Below are positions 12,137 to 24,122 of a stretch of DNA of 64,000 nucleotides, one piece after another. Source of the DNA: Dolomedes plantarius (lineage: Eukaryota; Arthropoda; Arachnida; Araneae; Dolomedidae); contig OU015492.1 in the NCBI GenBank assembly GCA_907164885.2, positions 201,441,738 through 201,505,737 on the forward strand, read 5' to 3'. Below the pieces are notes generated by a model. That model saw nothing but the letters and a program-made list of their open reading frames with translations. It did no database searches and had not been told where the DNA came from. The stretch's first letter is position 1; every line of letters begins with the position of its first letter. Made by a program: the position numbers and the translations under genes.

Positions 12137-13675
12137 GTTAAATCACCAGAAGGTACTTTAATCTTCGAAAAATGTATATCATAAAATATGGCAATGATCT
12201 AATTCTATTCATAACAATGATTAAATATAAGAGCTCTAAACGTATAGTTTTCAGGAAATTAGCAGTTTTTATATGCAGAACCCCAAATGGGGTTAATTAT
12301 CCTTTGGGAAAAGTTTCTTGTAAGTTGTTAAATCCCAAATTACCTTAGGGGCACTTATGAGAACTCGGTTTCTTCAAAAAATAATCTGAAACGTATCCAT
12401 TAAATTTTGTTACATTTTACTCTGGATAAAGTACTTTAAATTTCATTAATAAGTCACGAAAAGCTTCAGATCGATTCTGCACTTACGCCTTTACAAAAGA
12501 TCCTCTTGCAGAGAGAAAAACCAATATCTCTCTGGAAAGCGAGGAAAATTCGATTTTGAAAGTTAATTTTGAGATGTTGGATGTAAATAGCTTAGAGGTT
12601 TAGTCTTAAAAATCTTTCAACAGGAAGAGAGAGTGTATCATAGTGATGAAACAGATTTGGGAAATAGAAGCTAGCAGCATCACTCCTAATGCATCAGTTG
12701 ATTCAATATAGATTCAAGATGATAGTTAATTTTAAATTTACTATACATTACATTTTCCATTTAATGTGCTATGTTAATGAAAGAAAAACACACACTCAGT
12801 TTCACTCTAAAGATGTTCTTCATAAATTTTTTTGATTTGTACTAAGCTATTCAATTTTCTTCCTTAGTTCATCCATACATGTTGGAAGTATATGATATTG
12901 CAATAAAGTATATTTAATAGCATATTCTACTCAAATGGCCAACGAAAAATTAAGCTGGAATCAGGAGAAGTTACTTTGTTCGAAGTTAAAAAGTGCCCAG
13001 AACAAGCTAAAATGAGTTTGCAGGCAAACAAACAGTGTTTTATTTTTTGAGCTTTAGAGCAATTGTCTAACTCAAAAATATTTTTCTTTTTCGTTTACCG
13101 TGCATGTAAAGTTGTCAGACGTTTAAAATAAGCTGTAAAAATACATTGAAGCAGACGGAGAAAGGTTTAAAAATTTATATTATAATTAAATTCAAATTTA
13201 ATTTGAGGAAGCTTTAAAAAAATAGTTTTCAAAAATGTTCTGCTGAAATTACATATTTATATTAAAACAGAGAGTTGGCTAAGGAAACAAAATTTTTAAA
13301 AATAAGTTGAGGTTATATAAACATTTCTCTATTTCTACATTTTCATTTCCAGTCATACTTATACCTACCTACGCTGAAGATCTTTTATTCTTTTTAAAAT
13401 AGTAATATAGGATCTGGATTTGCTTTGTATTTTTTTAATTTGCAATTTAATAAATATTGATAAAAATGTTGCATGCATGTCCTTTAAGCTGGCATAATAG
13501 CACATATAGCGTGCCTTTCTGAATTAGATTATAAGGTATCTACAATTAAATTACAGTTCTACAATTTTTTTTAAATATATTGACAAAATGGCTCCAACGT
13601 TAAACAGCCTGCCATTGAAAAGTTGAAAACGATGTCGTATAGTAGAAAAGATGTAATTAATAAGTATGGAAAATG
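12137..13675. other. AT-rich non-coding, unassigned
   Basis: No frame longer than 60 codons and no transposon termini were recognised. Confidence 0.5.
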
Positions 13676-14367
13676 CTAAGGGGGGGCCGAGACACATTAA
13701 AAAAAAAAAAATTATTTATTGAGTTAAATTTTGAATTTTTTGTTATGGTTAAACATATAATTTGAAAACAAAATCGCTACATCAAAACTTCTCAAAATGT
13801 TTTAAAAAATTTAAAATTTTGAAAAAAAGTGGGGTCATTTAAATTGTTATAACTCTAAATATTATTTGTCGAATTTAAATTCTTTTTTCATTTCATTAAA
13901 CAGAAATATATAAATTTTAATTTCGTTCAGCATTTTTTAAATATTATTTTAAAAAAAATTAAAAATATTTATGGAAAATTACAAAAAAAAATTATGTAAC
14001 ATATTTTAAAAAATCATATTTTCAAAAATATTTTTTTTTAATTTGCTGAATAAAAAAGTAAAGTAAAAATAGTTGAAAAAGACGTGTTCCAAGTTTCAAC
14101 CATTTATCTTTAAACGGTTCTTGACTTATAACAAATTAAAGACGAGAATGGGGGAAAAACCCATTATGCTGAAAAAACGCACTTACAGGGTTTAAACAAT
14201 CTTGGCTACTATAGAATGTTGCAAAAAAAAATTATAATTTATCCTGTTCTAATTAGATAGAAACGTGATTTAAGCGTCATTTAAACGTAAAAGAACACAG
14301 AATGTTTTTAATGCAATAAAACTTTTTCGAAAATTCGAACAATTTTGTGTTCTGGACCCCCCCTTAG
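13676..14367. mobile_element. Non-autonomous TIR element of unassigned superfamily (692 bp)
   Basis: The left end CTAAGGGGGGGCCGAGACAC (13676-13695) is matched in inverted orientation at the right end, CTAAGGGGGGGTCCAGAACAC read on the minus strand from 14367. The interior is extremely AT-rich and non-coding. No convincing target-site duplication was found (left flank ...aaaatg, right flank aaacg...), so the superfamily cannot be named from the sequence. Confidence 0.55.
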
Positions 14368-14509
14368 AAACGTTTAATTTCAGGTTCCAGAAAAAATCTA
14401 ATAAATTAACCTTCATAACTATACAAAGGTACAATATTTTCGAGTCTATTCAGAATCGTGAGCTCATTCACCTATCTCATTACATAAAAAAACTACAGAT
14501 AGAATTATG

Positions 14510-14556
14510 ATAATTTGTTTAATCCAATGCGGAGGCATTGGATTAAAACAAATTAT
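14510..14556. repeat. Strong 47-nt hairpin
   Basis: ATAATTTGTTT followed by AATCCAATGC (14510-14530) faces its near-perfect reverse complement (14535-14556) across a GGAG loop. The only irregularity is one bulged base. It is not a rho-independent terminator, since this is eukaryotic DNA and there is no upstream gene. Confidence 0.75.
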
Positions 14557-14644
14557 TGTTATACATTGTCGTATACACTTACCTTATATCATTGGCGTTA
14601 TTAACACTTACCTTGTGTTATTCACGTAATTTACTGGTTAGTTT

Positions 14645-14786
14645 ATTATGGGACCCCCATATAGGGGAGCCAGCATTGCTCCCTTTGAGGGGGACGATGC
14701 GAAAACGACCAAGCCTTATTCTGGTTTGAACCCAAGCCCACTCTGCGGCAGCTCAGGGTGCTAACCACCATACCATGTGGGCGGCG
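14645..14786 (-). mobile_element. tRNA-derived SINE
   Basis: On the minus strand, ATGGTATGGTGGTTAGCACC (14776-14757, A-box region) and GGTTCAAACCA (14732-14722, B box) sit at tRNA-like spacing. A body follows with GC-rich self-complementary blocks (CCCCATATAGGGG near 14656-14668, GGAGCCAGCATTGCTCC near 14666-14682). It is more GC-rich than all its surroundings. Polymerase III transcription is implied by the boxes. The tail and target duplication were not resolved. Confidence 0.7.
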
Positions 14787-15007
14787 ACTTATGATCATTA
14801 AGTTGAACAATTTTCTTAAAAACAATTATCTTATATTTTAAAAATTCCTGGGTTGGATTGCATATGTTTGGAATTAAAGAATGTAATTACTCACCTCTCC
14901 ATTTCTTTCCACTACAGAATAAATAGGCCCTCGGACACACAAAAAAATAATATCTGAAAGCCGAGGAATGCTAGATTTTAATGAAATTTGACTCACATAA
15001 ACGCATC

Positions 15008-15149
15008 TGCATTAATGCACTTATATCACTTCAATGGAATAATAAATAGTTTCGTTTGGTGATCACGTGATCTCAGCAATTTTACTAAGAGAGCGTCGGG
15101 GCAGACGACTTTGTCGCCCGCATTTTCGCAACTGTCTTTTCGAGTCATC
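15008..15149 (+). repeat. Dispersed repeat, copy 2 of 2
   Basis: Matches 1-149 in the same orientation, including GATCACGTGATCT (15061-15073) and the 'ggcagacgacttt' block. A short CT-dinucleotide run follows at about 15198-15212. Confidence 0.7.
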
Positions 15150-18100
15150 ATATTAATAGTTTAACGGTAACGTCTATCACACCATACCATTTCTATTCTC
15201 TCTCTCTCTCTCATGAAAACTAACTAAGCATTAGCAGGAATCAAACCCCCAGTCCAGGCCTATAGAAGTGTTCACTGATCTAACATACAGCGTTGATCAT
15301 TAACCTTAAAATCCTCTAGTAAATACTTCTTTTCCAGAATATTGCAGAAGCACTTACTACAAATATAGAGGATCAAAACAAGATTTAATCAGTTTTACGA
15401 ATAAGAGTATACCAATTAAATATGTTTCTTTATAACTAGTGGCAAACATGACTAAAGTGTTTTACTGAAGAGAAAGTTATCATTCTTTTTAAAGAAGAGA
15501 CAAATGTTGTGTAAAAATGTCTGCTTCAATTAAAATACATCCCTTAATCATGATACTAGGAATAGGATAATGGCAAACTAAAATATTTCCATTTAAATAA
15601 ATTTATTATCTTAGCCATAGTGTTGTGTTACAGTTGTTTATGAAACATCAGATTTCTCAACCCATATATTTTGCTGAATATCGTTAACATCTTTTAATCC
15701 TTTCGGAGGTATTATTTACTGTATAAAAGGAGATAATTTCTTTTTTACTTTTCATATATAAACACAGCATATCTTTAAACATAACTTACAGGGAAAGTAT
15801 TTATTAATCACGAATCTTTGAAGGAAGACGTATCCTCAATAAGTTGTAAACAGCAGTAATTCTTTCCATCTATGAGGATGTCTGCAACTGATCAGACCAC
15901 TACATGCTATACTAATAGACGATTTCAAGTTTTCAGAAATAATAAAAAAAAATGAAAGAATAGTCATTTGTGTTGAGATAATACCAGGTGATATCTTTCG
16001 AAGTATACTTTTTGATTCCCATTCTTTCCACATATTACTGTGAAATCATAAAACGATCAAATGTGGCTGGCTAAGACTTCCGAGTTAAGAACTTCAGGTT
16101 CAACCATTTTTATAAAAGGGGTTACCTGAAATTAAATAGCTTTAATTTGAAGATATTTTACTTATCAAATTACTTCAGATAAGAAAATAAATATAGGTTT
16201 GTCAAACCATCTGTAATTGGATTTAACATATTTCTTAATGTAAAATGATTTAACTGTGTTCGCATGTCATTTGAGGAACTTCCAACATTCTCTCGTCTTT
16301 TTTCATTGAGATAGGGTTTATATATATGTTTAAATTCAAAATTGGATAATTTTTCTTGGAAAAAATGTCTGGTCAGTCCGTAATAATAAACATATAACTT
16401 CTTAATGATTGGAAAAAAAATTCATAAGTTTAGTATTTATTTATTATAAAATACGTTATGTGCAATGTTTAGACCTGTGAAAGCAACGTTTAGACATGTG
16501 TTGCAATGTTAGACCTGATGCTGTGATATCATTTCAACTGTTTTGATGTTGTTTATTTCCCTATTTGTCATACCTGTCTTATGATAATAAGTAAGCAGTT
16601 ATTAATTTTATGAGAAAATCAGCAAGTTTTACTCTTTCACATTTATGAATAACCACTTTTTGAAGAATATCTTTAAATAATACACTGAAATGATTTTTAA
16701 AGGCTTAACATATTTATTTATGTACCTAATATATGCATAGGAAATCAATATAACTCGCAGGTTCTTATCCTTTTAACGCATTCAGAACTAAAGACTACAG
16801 TAGCACCACTTCGAAAACCGTGGGAGTATATTTAAACAAAATCCTACTTATTCATCAAATCCCGATTTCAACTTGTTAAATGACAGCTTTTAAATAGCAT
16901 CTATTTTTGAAAGAATAAGTATTTGTTGCGATAAAGAAGAGTAATATATCTATAAATAAACGTTGTAGACGTAATATATTTACTCAAGACTTTCGTAGTA
17001 GTAATATGTCGCCCACTGACTTAAACTTTAAATCTATAGGTTTAAATATAATTAAACAATGTAGAACAATAAGAAATATAAACATCAAATTATGTTGAAA
17101 AATTATTTTGTATATACCATTTTAAAGAAAAATTGTTACTTTTAAAATTGATAAATAGATGACAGAATTTCTTTGTTTGTGATACACATTTCTTCTTAAA
17201 ACTAAACATTTTCCAGTCCATTCCAGACATTATTACAGTCTGTTTTCATCAATCTAAGTCTGAACCTTTTAGAAGCATGCATTTATGAACTTATTTTTAA
17301 ACTGAAAATATTTTAAACTATTTATTCGAAACCATAACAATTACTGGCATTAAACAATTCCCGTTTTATTATCCACAAAACATAACCAAGGATTGTTTAA
17401 ATGATTGTGTGTAGTTGAATATGCATAGAATAAAATTTAAATTCTTGGGCAATAGATGAATTTCACTGACTATTAATATCACTGGTATTGAACTTATACT
17501 AAAGTTAAGATGTGTATCTTCCTAAATTACAGCCTTTCTTCAATTTCTATTGTAATGAAAATACAAATGCTTTTACAAACCATAACTTGTATGCAGTACA
17601 TTATTAAAATGGTTTCCTTCTCTGTTGAATCCATACGATGTTTTTCAGCTGTATTCTTGTTACTTTAAAAATGTTATTTACATTGTTTTATTCTTGTTAT
17701 TATTATTTTATATTTTTTAATGATTCGAATGTCCTTTTGATCACAAAGATAGTAAAAAAAAAAAATCCTATATTCAATTTAATGATGATTCAGAAATTAC
17801 ATATTTTAAACTCTATGAGCCATAATTCCTCAGCTAAAGATTTTCTTTATGATAAGAGTTTTTTCTTATTCTATAAACAGTAGTCCGTTGAATTTAACAA
17901 GTGTATGTCTACAATCGCTGCGTGGCTGTTAAGGCTTCCATTTTCCTGACACAGATATTAAGTCACGTAAAGTTTATCCTAAAGTAGAATTGCAGACTAC
18001 AGATGGAATATTTCCGGATATTTCAGATTATATAGCTAACAAGTAACAATTCAATTAATCTCGAGTTATTACTCAACTTAATTCTCCTTAGTACCTATGA

Positions 18101-18296
18101 AACACATACAAGTTATAGTATTTAGCGTGCAATTAATGCTTTGTTATCTCGAAAGGACTTATTAGAAATTAACGCCTGTGGCCAGTTATTTACAATATAA
18201 GTCAAATATTGGAGTTTGAATATGTCCCCAGCCAATAATGTTCGGGCAACAAAAGATGTATTGATTCGCCTCCGGCAGCATTGTATTAAAACTTAC
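15150..18296. other. AT-rich non-coding, unassigned
   Basis: Only chance-like frames (65 codons at 15836-16033, 81 codons at 17638-17883). No transposon or RNA signature was recognised. Confidence 0.5.
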
Positions 18297-18512
18297 TCTG
18301 AAGTCAACAGAGGGGAAAACCTTTTCAATATAGAATCGTCCCAACGCAAATTTTTAGAATCACAAATATTTCTATTTACACAACTATGCATGGATATATT
18401 GAAGGAATTTCTTTTACCCTCGTTATTGTTGCCATTCATTACCCATTGTTGCCATTTATTACCCATTGTTGTTGCGGCGATGAACTGGATTACTCCATAA
18501 AGTAAACACATA
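18297..18512 (-). CDS. Candidate internal exon, unrecognised protein
   Basis: On the minus strand a frame without stops is bounded by a good acceptor (GACTTTTATTTTTAG just upstream of 18512) and a consensus donor (TTCAGA then GTAAGT, 18296-18291). The 216-bp segment encodes about 71 residues. It begins with a hydrophobic stretch 'CLLYGVIQFIAATTM', and three cysteine codons lie in the whole segment. Part of it is a 20-bp tandem repeat, which lowers confidence because repeats can keep frames open by chance. I do not recognise the protein. Confidence 0.2.
18425..18474. repeat. 20-bp minisatellite, 2.5 copies
   Basis: ATTGTTGCCATTCATTACCC is repeated once with a single change and is then cut off after ATTGTTG. 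Confidence 0.8.
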
Positions 18513-19124
18513 CTAAAAATAAAAGTCAAATACGTATTGCGTAGTCAAAGGAACAAAGTATATAAACATCTTTTGTCAGGTTACGTCGTAGATTTATATT
18601 TCAAGGAAAACTTTTTTGTATCAATAGTATATTAATTACTGAAATACATAATTTTAAAAGTTATAACTATCAAACAATACATAAAATATAGAATATTCTG
18701 ATAAATCATGTAAAATGTGACATAAATAATCACGGCATTGTAAAAAAGGAAAATTACGAGTTTCAGTATTCGAAATATTAATTGCCGCTTGGGACAACGA
18801 TTACTGTTAACGTAATCGTTGAAACAGCATGTTAATATATTTATATGATGTTCACAAAGCAAAATCATGCAAGTTTGGAGAATTCCTTTTGATTCTTTTG
18901 CGTGTCAGAAAAAAAAAAAAAATCTTTCATGCAGATCCATGGATGAAACTAAGTCGCCTAAATTTGGTGATTATGTTTCCCTTGATAAAACATTTCGCAG
19001 AATAATATTTGACTTTCTTTATTGTATCAATCTAACAACAGTTTTCAAGACATTTCATATGCAAATGCGACAACCATTTACCTTGAATCTCTTGTAATCG
19101 GCAAAGAACGCACTATATTTTTCC
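18513..19124. other. AT-rich non-coding, unassigned
   Basis: No recognisable gene or repeat end. The frames of 76-78 codons at 18632-18868 (minus) and 18867-19097 (plus) have no recognisable domains. Confidence 0.45.
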
Positions 19125-19433
19125 TACAACTTTAACCCTCTAACAGTGGCGTGGTTGACATACGTCACCCACCTGCTTTCGTCTTCCCTAATGACGGCCA
19201 TCGGAGGTTGGAAGTCTCCCCTTTTCTTTCTACTTTCAATCAGCCTTCCTTCCTGTCCCCTCTCATTTCACTTTAGTTAGTCTCTAACTGTTCTTCGATT
19301 GAAATAGCATGAAAGTTCACTGGTTGACACCTGTCCCCCACGTGACCATCTACGGAACTTACTATGTGAAAAGTGACGTAACTTACTACGTGACACGCGT
19401 GTATCTGTCGGATCAATGCGCCCGAGGGAGGGA
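19125..19433. other. GC-richer island next to a microsatellite
   Basis: About 300 bp of distinctly higher GC than the flanks. It contains a pyrimidine-rich block (19215-19275) and a repeated motif 'aacttactAYGTGA' at about 19357-19370 and 19380-19393. It stops abruptly at the (TA)n tract. It has no transposon ends and no long frame. It could be a regulatory region, an old GC-rich transposon piece or an unrecognised exon. Confidence 0.3.
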
Positions 19434-19473
19434 TATATATATAAATATATATATATATTATACGTATATATAT

Positions 19474-19534
<61 letters not shown>

Positions 19535-19536
19535 AT
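19434..19536. repeat. (TA)n microsatellite
   Basis: An imperfect TA tract of about 100 bp. The apparent poly(Ile-Tyr) frames across it are artefacts. Confidence 0.95.
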
Positions 19537-20409
19537 TAAACGTCTTATCTTTCGAAAAAATATGTCAGATTAATTATAATAATCTTCTGTGTCATGTTTA
19601 GGTTACTAATTTAAGAAAATATTTGGTATCGTTCCTTGACAATTAAATAGAAAAAGCTAATCTTTTATTGTATTTCATTTTACAAATTTTCAACACACAT
19701 TTGAAACATCAAAGTTTTTTGTTTGTTTTCATTTAGCATAGTAACTGGTATTTCTGTGATCATAGTTTATTAACGATAAAAGATGAAGCAGAAACTCAGC
19801 CAGCACGTTGGGGCATTATTTCGAGCGAACTTTATTTTCAAATAAGGAAAAATAATGTAATCCAAAATTATCACAGGAATATGTTCTAAAATCCTGATGT
19901 GTAATCTTTGAACTGTTTTAAAGAAGTGGGAGACTTTAGGAGAGACGAGAAATGCATACCGGAATTAACGCAAACAGCACTAGAAATAAAACTCAATTTA
20001 TAAATTCATCGTAATGGATACAGAAAATGCTCCATAACTTTTTTTTATATTTTTCGAATAAAATAAGGTATGTATAGAAATAGAACTGAATAAAATATAT
20101 GTATAGTTGTATGTAACATAGCTTTTATTGATTGTTATAAATTAATAGAGGTACTGTCTTATGCACAACGCCGCATTTACACGAGCTTTAAGTTTTAAAT
20201 CAACATAATTTAATGTTATTAAAAATACGTGTATTGCCTTATTTTTTTAATCGAATTTCTCTTTGGTTGCATTTTAATGCTTTAAAAATTTCCGTAAGAG
20301 CATCAGTACATTTTAGAACTGTTGCATGAAAAGTAAAGAAGTTTTATATTAGTCAAATTAGGTATAGTGTTATATTTTCCTTAGTACTGAATTTTTTAAA
20401 ATTTTAAAT
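19537..20409. other. AT-rich non-coding, unassigned
   Basis: Nothing recognised. Confidence 0.45.
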
Positions 20410-20690
20410 ACGTTTCTCAAATACTTTTTTTCCCTTTATGTACTAAAACAGGTGACTGAAAAATTTATAAGAAAGAACCTTTTCTAACTGTCTATTGACC
20501 TTAATTGCTACAGATTTTGTTTGATTTTTGTATTATGTTTCTGTTATTAAAAGGCTTTGTAGAGGTGAATATTCTTACCGCGGTTTTCAGTTATTTTGAC
20601 AAATTATACTCAAATAGAATTACAACGCATGTATAAAGCCGGAAGGCATGATTTTTAAGTAAAAAAATCAAAATTGAATAGCTTCTCATA
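20410..20690 (+). pseudogene. Diverged copy 1 of a hydrophobic ORF repeat
   Basis: Aligns with 22070-22350 over about 280 bp, from 'GTGACTGAAAA' (20452) to 'TAGCTTCTCA' (20680-20689). In translation it keeps 'FLTVY', 'MFLLLKGFVEVNILTA' and, one frame over, 'ELQRMYKAGRHD'. These parallel the open copy at 22.1 kb. In-frame stops after FLTVY and a frameshift before ELQ make this copy non-coding. Confidence 0.5.
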
Positions 20691-22069
20691 GATAAATAAA
20701 TATTATGCAGACTTTTAATTTTTCAAGAGGAAGCCCGGCAGGGACATGATTTCACGAAAGTTCAGAAGGCTGAATCATTGATATCTGCATGTAGGCGAGG
20801 AGCAGTCTATCAATGCTTTTTTTTCATGGCATAGGGAACCAGAAATCAATTCCTACGAGTATCTTGCAGAAATTTATATGCTTACTTATTTAAACTCTTG
20901 CTCAATTGAAACTCTTCCTTTGACCTACGTGTGCTTCATGTAGTTTGTTTTGTCTACGGGCTATGAGATCCATATCCTTATTAAATGTCAATATTGTATT
21001 GTTTTGCTGTGAAACTAAATATACTTTTTGCCATTGTACTAATTTACCCTGAAATACCGGATATCGGTTTATAAAAAGATAGGGAGATATTTACATAAAA
21101 ATCTTCATGATATTATAATCTCGAAAGTGCTAAATGGCATATATCATCTCCACGGTTAAATTTAAGGGTAAATCCCATAAGCCGGAATCCGAAGGAGCTG
21201 TAGACTTAGGGAAAATGCATTCCTAGAATCTGAGCTATATTCCGTAATTGCATGTAAATATGTGCTCCTAAACCGAATTGAGTCTTAAAAATAGTTAAAT
21301 AAGTCTTAAAGAAGACTTTACTACAGAAGACTGTTACTACTGGAAATTTGAATAATTGCAGTAGTTAGGCTGCGTTTCACCAAAGAAAAAAGTCGCTTTA
21401 AAATCGTTTTTTGCAGCAATTATCTAAGGTTCAAAGTTATATTGAAAATTTGTGTCCGATTTTCAAGTTTGAAAATGCGATTATAAACATGTTATTAAAA
21501 CAAATGCATTGCAAGGTCATAATGCTAAAATATTGCAATACGAACATCGAGTTTTTAAAAAAATTGTCTTTTCACTTTATAACTATATTATAACTATTTT
21601 ATTGATAGTGTGTGTATGTTTAGAGAGTTCAAAATAAAACTCTCCATGGAGTAAAATCTAATCAAAGAATCAGTATTTCTTTTGCTTTAATTCCCAAATC
21701 TCAAAGGTAAAACTCCTATTATTTACTTAGTAAATAAGTAAAATGTAAAATATATTCAAAATCACTTTCTATTTCATTAATAAGAAATTCTCGTTAAAAG
21801 AAATTCCTTATATTTTCAGAGAAACGTCTTTTTACCTCAAATGTTGATGGAATCCTCTGCAAAAGAAACATATGTTTACAATCCTCAAATTATATTTATA
21901 ACTTAGAGTTTGTTACTATATTTACTATAGCTGAAATCGAACTGTATCAGTTCAATTTGATTTGTTTAAGATTTAAAGTACTGCAACTAAAAACTAGTTG
22001 CTTAAATTCCAAAATTAGATTTATTTTTTATAATTTTCTGAGATCAAACGTTTTAGTTTTTAAATATTT
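20691..22069. other. AT-rich non-coding between the two diverged copies
   Basis: No recognised feature. One frame of 60 codons (21411-21593) is chance-like. Confidence 0.45.
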
Positions 22070-22083
22070 TTCTTACATACTGT

Positions 22084-22323
22084 TTGTTTTACATTTATTC
22101 ATTGAAAAATGTGACAGAAAATCGTATAGGAAAAAAATGGAAACATTTTCTAACATTATATTTTGCCTTTGTTGCAAATCTAGATTTTTTTAAGCTAATG
22201 TTCCTGTTATTCAAAAGTTTTGTTCTAATGAATATTTTTACAGCGTTTTTAGTTAGCTTAGCAATACCGAAACACGAATTGCAGATCATGCATAAGATTC
22301 GAAGGCACAATTTAACCACATGA
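22084..22323 (+). CDS. Small hydrophobic ORF, open copy of the 20.4/22.1-kb pair (unproven)
   Basis: A 79-codon frame with two hydrophobic segments, 'FLTLYFAFVANLDFF' and 'LMFLLFKSFVLMNIFTAFLV', followed by 'IPKHELQIMHKIRRHN'. The paralogous copy at 20.4 kb shares residues across this stretch, so it was probably once protein-coding. A membrane helix followed by an IP..E.Q.. loop loosely resembles the TM6 region of arthropod gustatory receptors, which makes it a possible receptor exon. No clear splice acceptor precedes it, and the ATG may not be the true start. An old transposon is the alternative. Confidence 0.3.
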   Translation: MFYIYSLKNVTENRIGKKWKHFLTLYFAFVANLDFFKLMFLLFKSFVLMNIFTAFLVSLAIPKHELQIMHKIRRHNLTT

Positions 22324-22350
22324 AAATATCAAAATACAATGGCTTCTCAA

Positions 22351-23465
22351 CTTTAGCAACAACAGAATATCACAGCCTCATTTATTTACTGAGCTTTTGC
22401 TCTCGAGTAATAATTTTTTTTCATTGTACTAACTTCCAGGTAAACGACTTGGCCACATTTATTTTCTAGATTCTTACATCTCAAGCACGAGAAAACATGT
22501 TAGAATCCTAAAAGTTCGGAAGCAAATTTTACAATGACTAGGAGCTTCGCCTCTAGGCTCGCTACTCTGTTATGGCTAATAGCGAGATACATAGGGGTGA
22601 TTCTCGGGCAATGTCCCAGCTTCCATCCATTTACCGTTGTCACCCTTAATGCGGAGGGCGTCCTCATCACTGTTTATCACTTTAAAATTCAAGTTAAAAA
22701 TCGAAAATTTAAGATAAAGACTTGAAATGAGGTTTATATGAACAAGAAAACTTTCGTCTTCCAGATGATGTAAATATTTCTTGTAAGATAAAAGTCGAGG
22801 AGCATCGATATTACATCCACATAGGGGGGCGATATTTCTTGGAAAAACTGTTTCATTTTTGATGAAAATATTAGTCTGTTTTAAAATATTTTAACAATGA
22901 AAGTTTGAAAGAGAAATGACGGTAGTCTTAGATTGTAAAAAGATCAAAATTCTACGATAATTTTTTGGCGAGTTGTCGTAATCTGAAGATGAAAAAGTCA
23001 ATATTTTCCCACAAAACATAAAATAAAAAAAACTTAACGTCAGACTAAGATGAGACATGTCTTACTTTGGTCCCCCCATTTTTCTGCATCAATTGGTATC
23101 GCTCTCGACCCCATACCCCCAGCGGTTTCGGAGAAGATAGCGTGACAAGCTTTTGACAGCGGTAGCGAGAGTTACTTTTTTTAGAATAGAGAGATACCGT
23201 TTAGATCAAGATCCCTTCATGATTATTTACGGGACTTTTATTTCAGTAGTGGAGTGTGTGTGTGGGTGATTTTATTTTGTGTAGAGCTGGTAGAATATAA
23301 GGAACTAGGAGGTTTTTTCTACTGGTAGAAAAAGAAATCATTAAATATTGAAAAAAGGAGGGATTGGAAATTAAAGAATATTGAAATATTTCTATTGAAA
23401 TTTTTCCCTTTCTAACCTATAGTCCCTACACAATTGAAATTGTAGAGTACCATCCATTAACAATA
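22351..23465. other. Mostly AT-rich, with a GC-richer patch
   Basis: Positions 22530-22680 are GC-richer and carry a 63-codon plus-strand frame that I do not recognise. Positions 23070-23170 include C-rich runs. No transposon termini were found. Confidence 0.4.
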
Positions 23466-24122
23466 CAGTGGGTGATCGGTCAACGAACAGTTCGGACTAC
23501 GAACAATTTGGTTAACGAACACCTTCACGAAAAGATGTTTGTGTTCGGACAACGAACATATGTTCGGATAACGAACTAAAACGAATTCTACTGAACACCT
23601 CTATGACAAAAGGTCGAAAGAAGTTTCTAGTAGTCCAAGATCAACCAGGGTTGGTTCAGTGAGTTTATCTAATAATTGTAAATCAAGAGGTCTACAAACG
23701 ATACAATTTTAGTTATAAACATTTATTTACATGTATGTACCACCCTTAAAGGGGGGGTCTACAAATTGCCACTAATATAAGAGCCATTCTTACATGGAGA
23801 AATTTCCATCTAGTCGAACTCTAAAAACGGTGGGGGCACTGCTCGCTAAAGTCATACGAAGAGAGAAAAGCAATCGACACTGGGGTATGTTCTTTAACGA
23901 CCCATTAAAAAATGATTGATTAATGTGCAAGATTATTATTTTGGCAAAAAAATAAACTTACTAATAAATTATAAATATATATATATCTTTTAATTTAATT
24001 TGTAGGGCCTCCAGAACGAAGTCCCATAAAAATCTATGGTAAATAGATGATCGGTTAACGAATATTTCGGTTTACGAACATACGTTTGGAACGGATTATG
24101 TTCGTAAACCGATCACACACTG
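23466..24122. mobile_element. pogo/Tigger-like non-autonomous element (657 bp)
   Basis: The ends CAGTGGGTGATCGGTCAACG (left) and CAGTGTGTGATCGGTTTACG (right, inverted) are flanked by TA on both sides (23464-23465, 24123-24124). This fits the TA-targeting Tc1/mariner/pogo group, where ends of the form CAGTG..CTCGNTTACGAA are typical of Tigger elements. The first 120 bp hold about five copies, and the last 80 bp three copies, of a TTCGGNTAACGAAC-like motif in either orientation. The interior is non-coding. Confidence 0.75.

Noticed and set aside
23070..23170. Possible TIR element suggested by C-rich runs
   Set aside because: No inverted counterpart with matching sequence beyond the homopolymer was found.
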